A stretch of 64,000 nucleotides of DNA, taken from assembly GCA_023079485.1 (NCBI GenBank), contig CM041085.1:34643121-34707120 (forward strand), in the 5' to 3' direction. The first letter of the stretch is position 1. Each line of letters begins with the position of its first letter. The notes under the pieces are model-generated. The model was given only the letters and a program-made list of their open reading frames with translations. It was not told the origin of the DNA and did not search any database. This document shows positions 54,963 through 64,000 of the stretch, in pieces. Made by a program: the position numbers and the translations under genes. The stretch comes from Archilochus colubris. Taxonomy: Eukaryota; Chordata; Aves; Apodiformes; Trochilidae.

Positions 54963-57209
54963 ATGGCGCTGAACAGCCGCCGCTGTCTGCTGCTGGCGGC
55001 CGGCAGGTTCCAGGCAGGTGGAGCGGGTAAGCTTAGCCTCTGCGCGGCTCGCCGTGCCGGCTTTTCCCGGGAGATCCGGCAGCTGGGTGCCTTGGCAGGG
55101 CTGCTCCGCCGTGCACAGGCGCCGGCCTGAGCTCCCTCCCGCTTGTGGCAGCCGCTCCGGCTGCTGCGGGGTGAGGGCGCTGCTGGTGCGTCTGGCGGTG
55201 CGAGCGTCCCTCAAGGATAGGCCCTGACTTTCACCCTGGTGGGGGGTTGTCGCTGCCTCTCTGGACCGAAAAATTGAGTAGCAGAGTGAGTTTGAGAGCC
55301 TAATTCCAATTTCGTCTTCGCTAGAATTGATTACTGACGATGAGTATGACGATTAGGATCGGGGATGTTTAACTTGTTATTTGATAGGATGCTCATGGGA
55401 TCTGTGTGTAGTTTACTATTTCATGAAGCCTTTATCCCAAGGATCTTCTAATCATGCCTGAACATGTATTTCATGCATAGTTCTTTAACCACACTTAGCC
55501 CTTAAACTTTGCATTTTTAGCTTACGGCCCATCTCATAAATGGGCCATAATCTTTTTTGCATTGTATTTATTCTGTTGTCTGCATTAAATTTTTTTAAGA
55601 CTCTGGGGTTTTATTTCCTGCTTTCCCTCAAGGTCCTTCTTTTGCATCAACTACAAGCAGTCCCAAAACTGAGACTGAAGTGGACACAAGTGAAAATGAG
55701 ATCGTTGCCCCAGACTTTACAAACAGGAATCCTCGGAACTTGGAGCAGTTGGCCCTTGCTAGGAAGGAGCGTGGCTGGAAGACAACATGGCCAAAGCGTG
55801 AATTCTGGCATAGGTGAGTCAGAAAATTGCCAGCAGAAACAGCTAAAAAATCTCAACAGGTGTAGTTCCTACAAAATGAGCATTTGGGGCTGTTGAATCA
55901 GTAGCCCCCCCTTAGTTGTTCTTAATTAAAAGGGTATCTTCTGCAGTCAGAGAACAGTGAGCCAGCACCATGTGAAAGCATATGTCTTTAAGATCTTTCC
56001 ATTTCTTGCTCAGGTAGCAGTAATATTGCTTAAGTAACTGCTGTTTAATTTAGGATTTTATTAGTCCTGTGCACTGGAGTCTGGGGTGGGGTTTTGTTTG
56101 TTTGTATTTGGTTTTGTTTGTTTGATTGACTGATTTTAGAAAATGCCGATTGTTTGTTCTCTGGAAAATGAGTTAATTTTAAGATTGGGAATCAAAATTA
56201 TTATTTTGTTCGTGAGGAAACAACCACACCCAGTTTGGTCATACCTGGAAACGTGGTATTGTCTCAGTGTAATAAGAAATACTTGCTCCTATTGCTGTAT
56301 GGTTGTATGTTATGGCTTATGGAGAGCTGCCTGACAAGTGCTTGGCTTGGAGTGAAGGCTGGTGTGAGGAAGCTTAGGGCTGTCACCTGCATAACTGGTG
56401 AAAATCTGCTTTTGGAATTTCACTCTGTTGAATTGGTACAATTAGCCCTATTTTGTGTTCTAATGAAGTAAGTAAAAACCTAGACAACAAAATAGAAGCG
56501 ATATTAAGGAATCATTGTAGTGATAGTTTCAGTTCATTCAGTTTTACTTTAAGCGAGTCACACAGTTAAGCATTGGGATGTGTTCTCTCTTTACATCTGG
56601 AAAAGACATCATAATCCCATGTTTCCATTGCCTTCTCTCAGGTTACGTCTTGAGCGGACACAGCATTATGTGGAAGCCTTTGTTGAGCGCTGTAATGGGG
56701 ATGTTGTGGTATCTGCCTCTACCCGAGAGTGGGCCATAAAGAAATACCTGTACAGTCCCAAGGGAGTAACAGCATGCAAAAACCTTGGTCGTGTAATGGC
56801 ACAGCGCTGTTTAGAAGCAGGAATCAACTTTGTGAACTTTAAAGCTGTTATCCCCTGGGAACGTCGTTGTGATTCGGCAAGTATCCATTTCCTGAAACTT
56901 ACTTGGCCTTGTTTTTTCTTTTTAAGCATTTATTTTAGTCCTCCTCACAATTAGTTTTTTACATGGATGGACAATCCCTTCTTGTAATTCTCAAAGGAGT
57001 AACTTTGACAGGCTGCAGTTCCTGGCATTATGCTTCAGTGAGGCTGCTAACCTCTGTCCCTTCAGTAACACATCCCCACTGATATGTCTGATGACTTTTC
57101 TTTGTACTTACTGCTGTCTGTCTGTCTTTTCAACAAGATTAAGGAGTTTGAAAAAGCTATGGAGGAGGGTGGTGTCGTGCTGCGTGAACCCCGAAGAATC
57201 TATCAGTAA
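54963..57209 (+). CDS. MRPL18: MRPL18, mitochondrial large-subunit ribosomal protein uL18m
   Basis: Four exons join to 183 codons (human 180): 54963-55026, 55633-55813, 56642-56876 and 57138-57209. The basic, Ala/Leu-rich N-terminus [17 protein letters not shown] looks like a mitochondrial targeting sequence. The mature part shows the uL18m block [66 protein letters not shown] and the end [13 protein letters not shown]. The protein belongs to the 39S subunit and binds 5S-rRNA-related structures in the family. The last intron begins GC (TCG|GCAAGT), the only non-GT donor seen. An alternative exon 1 donor at 55017 would keep frame and drop three residues. Two AATAAA signals follow at 57312 and 57602. 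The identification is secure. Confidence 0.95.
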
Positions 57210-57311
57210 ATTGGAGACCCTGAGGAAAAGATTCAAAGGAATAGTGATCGCTGCTTTAGGTGCGTATAGAAGGACAGTGAAGGCCCAGCACTGGAGAAAC
57301 TTGGAACTTAG

Positions 57312-57317
57312 AATAAA
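57312..57317 (+). promoter_or_regulatory. MRPL18 proximal poly(A) signal
   Basis: AATAAA lies 103 nt after the stop. A distal AATAAA at 57602-57607 follows TTCACAACTGT and could give a 3' UTR of about 420 nt. Confidence 0.65.
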
Positions 57318-57601
57318 ATGTTTCTCAATGCATTGAAGTGTGTCACATTCTTGATTCTAAACCTTCAACATCTTTCTTTTAAAGCTAGTATATTCAATGT
57401 TGTAGTTAAACCTAGCAGGCTTAACAGAACTTGAGAATTCACTTCAGAATTCAGTAATTTTGAAGTATATTTTTGGGTGTTTTAAAAATGTATTTATTTT
57501 TTGTTTTTTTCTAGACTTGAACTCTTTGAAATGTTTGATCCATGTATATGGCCAGTCTAATTTTGCAGAATACAGTAATTTGTATGAACGTTCACAACTG
57601 T

Positions 57602-57607
57602 AATAAA
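57602..57607 (+). promoter_or_regulatory. MRPL18 distal poly(A) signal
   Basis: AATAAA with a GT-rich region shortly downstream (TTACGTGCG, TTTTTGTGCAACC). It is about 410 nt before the PNLDC1 start codon. Confidence 0.5.
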
Positions 57608-57759
57608 GTTACGTGCGAAAACTTGTTGAAAAGATTAGGCTCCCCTAACTCATTTTGGCAATTTTTGTGCAACCCTTAGATTATAACTTAAGCCAGCCGG
57701 GTGTCGGAGGGAAGCATGCCAGCGTTGGGGAGTAAGAAGCCTCCTTCCCTATTCCTGTG

Positions 57760-58300
57760 CCTTCCCGCTGCCTGCCCCCTGGCAGAGCTCGGCGGCCCTG
57801 AACAGTGTCAGCCACGTCTCAGTCTTTCAAGTTTCAAGCCAAGCTCGCCGTTTGGTGCCTTTTCCCGGTTACCGCCGCGCTCGGGTCCCGAAGGGTTCCG
57901 CCCTCTTTTTTCCAGAGGTGCTCCCGCCGGGGCAGCGCGGGGGAGGTGAGGTGGCGGGGGTGCCGGGCCGGACACGCAGGCGCGTCGGGCCGGGTCACCG
58001 CGTCGGGGTCTCGCCATGGATGTGGGTGCGGCGGATTTCGAGCGTGGTCTGCCCGTGATGCGGGGCCGCATCCACCGCGCCGCCTTCCTGGGTGAGCCCG
58101 GGGAGCGGTCTGTGCACCCTTAGCAGCCGGATAAGCCCGGCTGTCCGCCCGGCTCCCGCCCTCGGGAGGGGGCGGCGGGCCCTGCCAGGCCAGGGGCAAG
58201 GGTGTGGCGCTAAGGTGTTACTTGAGCAGTTAATGGCGGTGGCCGAGCGAGAAGATGGGGTTTATAACAGGCAGCAGAGGTTGGAAAGCGAGCCCGTCCT
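57760..58300 (+). promoter_or_regulatory. CpG island, PNLDC1 promoter
   Basis: CpG-rich DNA around PNLDC1 exon 1, starting about 150 bp after the last MRPL18 poly(A) signal. It contains GC-rich blocks and a CCGTTT (minus-strand AAACGG) MYB-like core near 57,848. No TATA box is seen. Confidence 0.65.
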
Positions 58301-61300
58301 GCGGCGCTGGTTTCGGCTGTTTGTGCCCGAGGCTCAGGGTGTTAGTTACAGGTGGGCAGACTCCAAGGGGTAGGGTAAGCCCCCTCCGGGGAGTGCGGTG
58401 GGGTGTGTGGGTCCGTTCCTCACCCTGCCTCACTCTGAGGGAGTGGGAACATTCATTTGCCTTTCCTTGAGCTTCCTGCCGATGGGTTTGAAACGGAGGT
58501 TCCAGTGAAGAGAGGTGTTCAGAAATCCTTGTCCTGATGCTGGTGAAATGCAAGCTTCATGCTTCAATTTTAGTCGTCTTTTTTTTCTTTTTTTTTTTTT
58601 TTTTCAATGTTCTTTCCACCTTAACAGCCCTTGATATGGAGTTCACTGGCTTACATTCAACCTTCTCACAAAATAACAAGCCCAGGTAAAGCTGTTGGAC
58701 TTGAAATATGAGGGAGACTTGCTGCTCTGGGCTTTGTGAGAAAAACCTCTGCTTTGCAAAAAACCCTGTTTCCCCCTTCCCCCAATTCTGGATTTGTTAC
58801 AGTCTGTTTGACTCCCCTGCGGAGCGGTACCTGAAGGCCAGGCAGAGCGTGCAGCGCTTCACTGTTACTCAGCTTGGTAAGTCCTGTTCTGACACAGAAA
58901 ATAACCTCCCAAGTCCCCAGTCAAAAGGGTACTTTTGCCAGCTGGCAGGCTCTTGAAGGTAACTCAAGTCTTAATTCACTTGTTACAGAGACATGTGTCT
59001 GGCTAGGGTTTTATTTTTCCCCTCTGATTGCTGTCCACTTTTTAATATTCTAAATAACGTAAAGTCAGGTGGGCTGTATTCTTGCTGGTCTAAATTTTTT
59101 TCATGCTGAAAGGTTGCATGTAGGTACAGTACAGGGCTTTTAAGGCAGAGGATGCAAGCAAGAGGTAAGTCATACTCAGGGCTGTGTCATTTGATACAGT
59201 GTATGAGTAAGCAGATTATCAGAGGAAGATGAAGGCCAGTGTCTCTGATGTTTCTCCAATAATCAAAAAATCTACTTAAGAAAGAGCCTGTGGTTGTGGA
59301 AGGTTACAGACCTATAACAGCCAGCGAGACGCCAAGAAACCAGCACCAAAGCCATTTAAAATACTGCTCAAAGCCTTAGGCTATTTAAGATCTTAATGTG
59401 CTTTTTAGAGATTAATAGAAAAAAGAACCTAAGTAGTAAAAAACATGTTTCAGTCCTCTGGTGCCTAGCTTCTTTGGAATGAATACAGCTGTTGTAGTGT
59501 AGGTGGATTGACAAACTTGGAGATTTTGGTCACCAACCCATCTCTTTTCAGCCGGTGGTCAGTCTGTTTGCTGTTTAATCAGATTTGACTCCTTTTCCCA
59601 CTTAGGACTAAAAGCCTGGCCCTGTTCAGCCCTCAGGGAGCTGGAGAGTGGCCTAGAATTTGCTGTTAAGATTTGCCCTGTGGCATCAGTGAGTAGAAAA
59701 CATGGCACTCCATCAGGGGATTCCCACATGCCTTAACTAATTTTCACAACATGTTAGGCATCCAGCTAAATGTTACCATTTCAACAAAAGCTTCTCTCTT
59801 GCAGGGCTGGCAATATTCTTAAATGAAAATCCAAACAAGTAAGTACAAAAAGCACTTCATGTTACAATGAAGAGAGCGCAGTTGAGATTTCATGCAGAAT
59901 TCTCTTGGGAGGAGGTTATTTCTTGTGATTATCTTCTAAAGAGATTTTTTTTGTTTCATTGTAGGTATGTGGTGCATTCATACAACTTCTTTCTCTTTCC
60001 CTCGACACTGGGAGTTACAGATGTTGAATTCACCCTCTCTGCCTCTAGCATTCAGTTCCTGTCACATTATGGCTTTGACTATAATAAGGTATGTCATGTC
60101 TGTGCCAGAAATCTAGAACAGAGGAAGCCTGAGCAATTACAGGAGAAATGCGGATTAATATTCCTAAGTTAATATGCTCAGTGTTTCTAGAGTAGATAGC
60201 ATCTTGCTGAAGTATGAATGTATCATGTGGTTCATTATCAATAGGGAGAGTGAGTGCTGATCTTTCTCAGCTGTCAAGAGGCAATAACCACATCTTTGTC
60301 AGCCTAAGACAGATTTCCTGACCTCAGAAAAAGAAAACCTATCTCTGGTGAGCTGAGGAGTTACTAGACAGACCCCAGTGGGAATCTTCACTAGCCATCA
60401 AGGTGTGGAAGTCTCAGTTTACCTACATCTTACAGATTGCCACATTTCCCCTAAAATTGAGATTATATCATTGCATAAGAGCACTGTTCAGCTATTTTGA
60501 GTAGGAAGCACCATGATATCTTGATACTTGAAGTACAGGCTGGGTGGATAATGGTTTGAGAGAGCCCTGAGGAGAATGAGTTGGATCTGCTGGTTGATGA
60601 GAAGCTCACCATGAGCCATCATTGTGCTCTTGCAGCTCAGAAAGGCAGCCATATCCTGGGCCGCATCAAAAGAAGTGCGGCCAGCAGGCTGAGGCAGCTG
60701 ACTCTTCCCCTCTGCTCTGGTGAGATCCCACCTGGAGTACTGTGTCTAGTTCTGGGACCTACAACATAAGAAGGACATAGAGCTCTTAGAGCAAGTCAAG
60801 AGGAGGGCCATGAAGATGGTCAGAAGGCTGGACCACCTCTTCTATGAAAACAGGTTGAGAGAGTTGGGGTTGTTTAGCCTGGAGAAGTCTCCAGGGAGAC
60901 CTTCCAGTATCTACAGGGAAGCTGGAGAGGGTCTTTTTACAGGGGCATGTAGTGATAGGATGAGGTAGAACAGGTTTTTTGATGGGCCAAGGCCAATTTA
61001 TGAGGTTCAACAAGGCCAAGTGCCAGCTCCCATACCTAGGTCACAACAACCCCATGCAGTGCTACAGGCGTGGGGAAAGAGTGAATGGAAAGCTGGAAAA
61101 CCAGAGGAGGAAAACCAGAGGAAAACCAACCTGGGGGTGCTGGTTGACAGCCTGATGAATGTGAGCCAGCAGCGTGTCTAGGTGGCCAAGGCCAAGAGCA
61201 TCCTGGCTTGTATCAGAAATAGCGTGGCCAGCAGGACTAGGAAAGTGATTGTTGGCCTGAACTCAGCACTGGGGAGGCTGCACCTTGAGTACTGTGTTCA

Positions 61301-64000
61301 GTTCAGGCCCCTCACTGCAAGAAGGACATCAAGGTGCTAGAGTGAGTTCAGAGAAGAGCAGTGAAGCTGGTGAAGGGTCTAGAGCACAAGTCTTATGAGG
61401 AGCAGTTGAGGGAACTGGAGCTGTTTAGTGTCAAGATGAGGAGGCTGAGGGGACACCTTATTCTCTACAACTACCTGAAAGGAGGCCCTAGTAAGGTGGG
61501 TGTTGGTCTCTTCTCCCAAGTAAGATAGGACAAGAGGAAATGGTCTGAAGTTGCACCAGGGGAGGATTAGGCTAGATACTGGGAAGAATTTCTTTACTGA
61601 AAGAGTAGTCAGGCACTGTAACAGGCTGTTCAGGGTGGTGGTGGAGTCACCATCTCTGGTGAGATGTAATCTGTAGACGTGGCACTGCAGGACATGCTGT
61701 GGTGGGTATGGTGATTTTTTCTGGGTTGATGCTTGGACTCGCTGATCTTCAAGGTCTTTTCCAACTGTGACGATTCTTTGATTCTGTAATCTGATAGAGG
61801 GTAAATAAGATTAGGTATTGGAAAGAAATTCTTCACTGTTGGGGGTGTTGAGACACTGGAAAAGGCTATCCAGAGGAGTTCTGGAGGCCCCATCCCTGGA
61901 GGTGTTCAGGGCCAGGTTGCATGGGGTTTTGAGTAACCTGGTCTAGTGTAAGGTGTCCCTGCCCATGGCAGAGGGATTGGAACTAGATGATCTTGGTCCA
62001 ACCTATGATTCTATGATCTCATTAAGGAAAAGGTAAAAGTAAAGCAAAAAAAATTATTGCAGTAGACAAAAATCCTTTTCTTTCCCCCATACATAAACAC
62101 ATCTTTTATGTAAGAATGCATCTTGGATTACCTGCAGTTAATATTTTTGAAGAGGATATTCTGAGAAGGAGGAAGAGCCGCATCTTTCAACTATATGCCA
62201 GTTTTGGACCTGACTTACCTGCTGTTCTCTAATTTGCTGCTAAAAAAGTCCAGGGAAGAGTAACCAATCTGGGGTTTTGTTGTTTTGGTTTTTTTTCCCC
62301 TTGCAGTTTCTCAAAGATGGAATTCCATACATGAATGAGGTACAAGAGAAGATGCTCAGCCAGCATCTCTTAGAGGGTAGCTGGAAAGTCAGCAGGTGAG
62401 GTCTATTCAGAGAGGTGGCTCCTCATTACTGAGTGTATTCACAGCTCACCTTCACTCAGATTACTTTTTGCAGAAATATCAAAGCATATTGGTCTGAATG
62501 CCTTGACACCAGCTGTTCCAGTATGCTGTGGTCTGTTTGAAGGGAGGCCAAGACCCCAGAATACAGTCTGGAGAGTTGGGTGAATGTTGGGAAGTAATGT
62601 TTCTGTGTTCCCACAGCAAGGCACAAGACTCCATCTATAACGAGCTTCTTCACACACTCTGCCTTTTTCCTTTTGATCCTGCTTTAGTACTCTGGACAGG
62701 GATGTGCTGAAGAAGGCAATTGATGAAGTGACCTGTTGGATAGCTACAGCAAAGGAAGAGGAGACTATGACTTTGCAGGATCTGAGTGGTATGGAACAGG
62801 GTGTCCTCTTAGGTACTATACTTCTGAATCTCTGAGTTTGTCATTGTCCTTTACTGCCTGTTCTGCTCTGTTAAGAGTAAAAGCATTTGTGCCCATCTGG
62901 CCTTTAAAAGGATTTGCCCCTCTCTATGCTTCAGTTCCTGTCAGGCATTCATCCCTTGTCTCTCTATTTCTGCTCCATTGGGGTGGTCAGTCTTTCTGTA
63001 ATGGAAATGGATGTCGAGGTGCTTGGAGCATGCTTCATAGTAGCTGCCTTTCATTTGGTCCTTCTTCAGAGCAGCAACTGGAGAATTTGCAGTTGCTTGT
63101 TTTAAGTCCTGGGTGATCTCTTTTTTGTTTGTTTCTTGTTTGTTTGGGGGGAGTTGTTTGCTTGGTTTTTTGGATTTTGTTTTTTCTTTTTTTTTTCCCC
63201 TTGAAGAAGGGAAAGGCAGGTCTCCTTTCAGAGTTTGCTGCTTCTCATTTGGAGCAACAAGGAGACCAGTGGAGACATATATGTGCCAGTAGAGATAAAC
63301 AGGGTGCTTACCACCTGTGTTAACTTTTTGAAGCACTATAGCAGAGCTGAGGAACATCTGTGCTGGTTTGGATGATTCAAGGGAGGGGGGATTGTAGCAC
63401 AGAGTAGTTTGTATGTTTTCATTATCAAAAACAGATCTTAATCCACTAGGTCAGGGAATAACATTTTTGTGTCCTTCATAACCTTTTCTGCATGTGTGTA
63501 CTGATATTTTAATAAGGTCTGGCAATGGTGAGCACCAGTGACAAGAAAGACATTTATTTAAGTAAGCGGTAAGACTGATCAATGTGTCCTTTTGCATGCT
63601 GTTTGGAAGAGGACTGTGTTAGTTCCTTGTCAGCAGTAGGGAAAAATGCATTGGTACCTCTTGTCTGTGCTTGGCTTTTGTGTGTATTGCTCTGAAGCCT
63701 TTCAAAACCACAGAAGGTCTTTTTCAGAGTATTAGCCTTCCTTCTTCTCAGTCAGTGTTTTCCTTTCTCCTGTGTCATCACAAAAGCTTATTTGCCTGAG
63801 ATGCTCACTGTGACTTTGTTTGCTTTGTTTTTTGGAGATTGTTGTTGGCTGTGTTTGGTTTTGTTTGTTTTTTGCTGTCATCATGTATGGTAGTGTAGAA
63901 AGATCCTACATTCAGGAGTATTCTCTGTATGCTGAGGGAGAACATCAGGTCAGTGCTTCTGTCTAGAAAAATGTGGTTTTCTAAACAGGGTTTTATGCAC
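58016..64000 (+). CDS. PNLDC1: PNLDC1, PARN-like piRNA 3'-end trimming exonuclease (partial, 5' part)
   Basis: Seven complete exons and the first 12 bases of an eighth are visible: 58016-58091, 58628-58685, 58803-58876, 59805-59838, 59965-60088, 62307-62395, 62688-62788 and 63989-64000 (continues past the edge). The product begins [13 protein letters not shown]. It then shows the first DEDD exonuclease motif LDMEFTGL with metal ligands Asp28 and Glu30, [22 protein letters not shown], and [14 protein letters not shown]. Further on come [11 protein letters not shown] and [20 protein letters not shown]1 trims pre-piRNA 3' ends on mitochondria in germ cells in mammals; the role in birds is inferred. 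Exon 4 is only 34 nt and two codons shorter than in human. The remaining catalytic residues and the C-terminal membrane anchor lie outside the window. The identification is secure; eighth-exon placement rests on phase and a GFYA match. Confidence 0.92.
60545..60985 (+). mobile_element. CR1 LINE fragment in PNLDC1 intron 5 (first of three)
   Basis: It contains the CCCTGAGGAGAATGAGTTGG block, GATGAGAAGCTCACCATGAGCC, GGCCAGCAGGCTGAGG and GGGCCATGAAGATGGTCAGA. The 3' end is lost. It is in the sense orientation with PNLDC1. Confidence 0.9.
60999..61798 (+). mobile_element. CR1 LINE fragment in PNLDC1 intron 5 (second of three)
   Basis: This copy starts again from an upstream position (AGGTTCAACAAGGCCAAGTG). 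It continues through GAATGTGAGCCAGCAGCGTG, GAGCACAAGTCTTATGAGG and the 3' region to CAACTGTGACGATTCTTTGATTCTG. The order shows a separate insertion, not a continuation of the first. Confidence 0.92.
61799..62015 (+). mobile_element. CR1 LINE 3' fragment in PNLDC1 intron 5 (third of three)
   Basis: It restarts within the 3' region (TTGGAAAGAAATTCTTCACTG, GCCCCATCCCTGGAGG) and ends with CCTATGATTCTATGATC. It directly abuts the second copy. The three may be independent insertions or one nested/duplicated locus. Confidence 0.88.
62789..63988 (+). other. PNLDC1 intron 7
   Basis: The donor is G|GTATGG. The acceptor ctaaacAG lies 12 bases before the window end. The intron includes a T/G-rich low-complexity run at about 63,120-63,200. 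I see no other element. Confidence 0.65.

Larger units (their letters stand above)
54810..55240 (+). promoter_or_regulatory. CpG island, MRPL18 promoter
   Basis: GC-rich DNA over MRPL18 exon 1. It includes an AGATTGGC inverted CCAAT-type box at about 54,853 and the YY1 match AAGATGGCGGC at 54886-54896, which together suggest a start near 54,870-54,890. Confidence 0.75.

Overview
The window is avian genomic DNA carrying five conserved single-copy vertebrate genes. The bird assignment rests on many CR1 LINE fragments, several ending in the CR1-type ATTCTATG-like 3' octamers, and on short introns. I cannot name the species. The block matches human 6q25.3: WTAP (-), ACAT2 (+), TCP1 (-), MRPL18 (+), PNLDC1 (+). 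I rebuilt every coding exon from homology, GT/AG (once GC/AG) borders and reading-frame phase. Four complete open frames result: WTAP 396 aa, ACAT2 394 aa, TCP1 555 aa and MRPL18 183 aa. PNLDC1 runs off the right edge after about 190 codons.

Layout. 1-26.5 kb is WTAP on the minus strand, with its 3' UTR at the left edge and its CpG-island promoter near 26.2-26.6 kb. 26.6-35.3 kb is intergenic: an isolated CpG-rich patch, one CR1 tail, a possible solo-LTR-like stretch and little else. 35.46-44.1 kb is ACAT2 (nine exons). It converges tail-to-tail with TCP1 (12 exons, 44.3-52.8 kb). TCP1 and MRPL18 are head-to-head, but a 1.1 kb CR1 copy lies between their CpG promoters. MRPL18 (four exons) ends near 57.6 kb, and PNLDC1 starts about 0.4 kb further on.

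The genes share a neighbourhood, not a pathway. WTAP belongs to the m6A writer complex, ACAT2 is cytosolic thiolase (sterol synthesis), TCP1 is CCT subunit alpha, MRPL18 is a mitoribosome protein and PNLDC1 is the piRNA 3' trimmer. I found no bacterial-type system, CRISPR array or undescribed protein family. The points most worth a second look are: WTAP orientation opposite to mammals, a GC-AG intron in MRPL18, a competing acceptor in TCP1, a WTAP donor that encodes an immediate stop when its intron is retained, a perfect 17-bp hairpin in a TCP1 intron, and the CR1 copy separating the TCP1/MRPL18 promoter pair.
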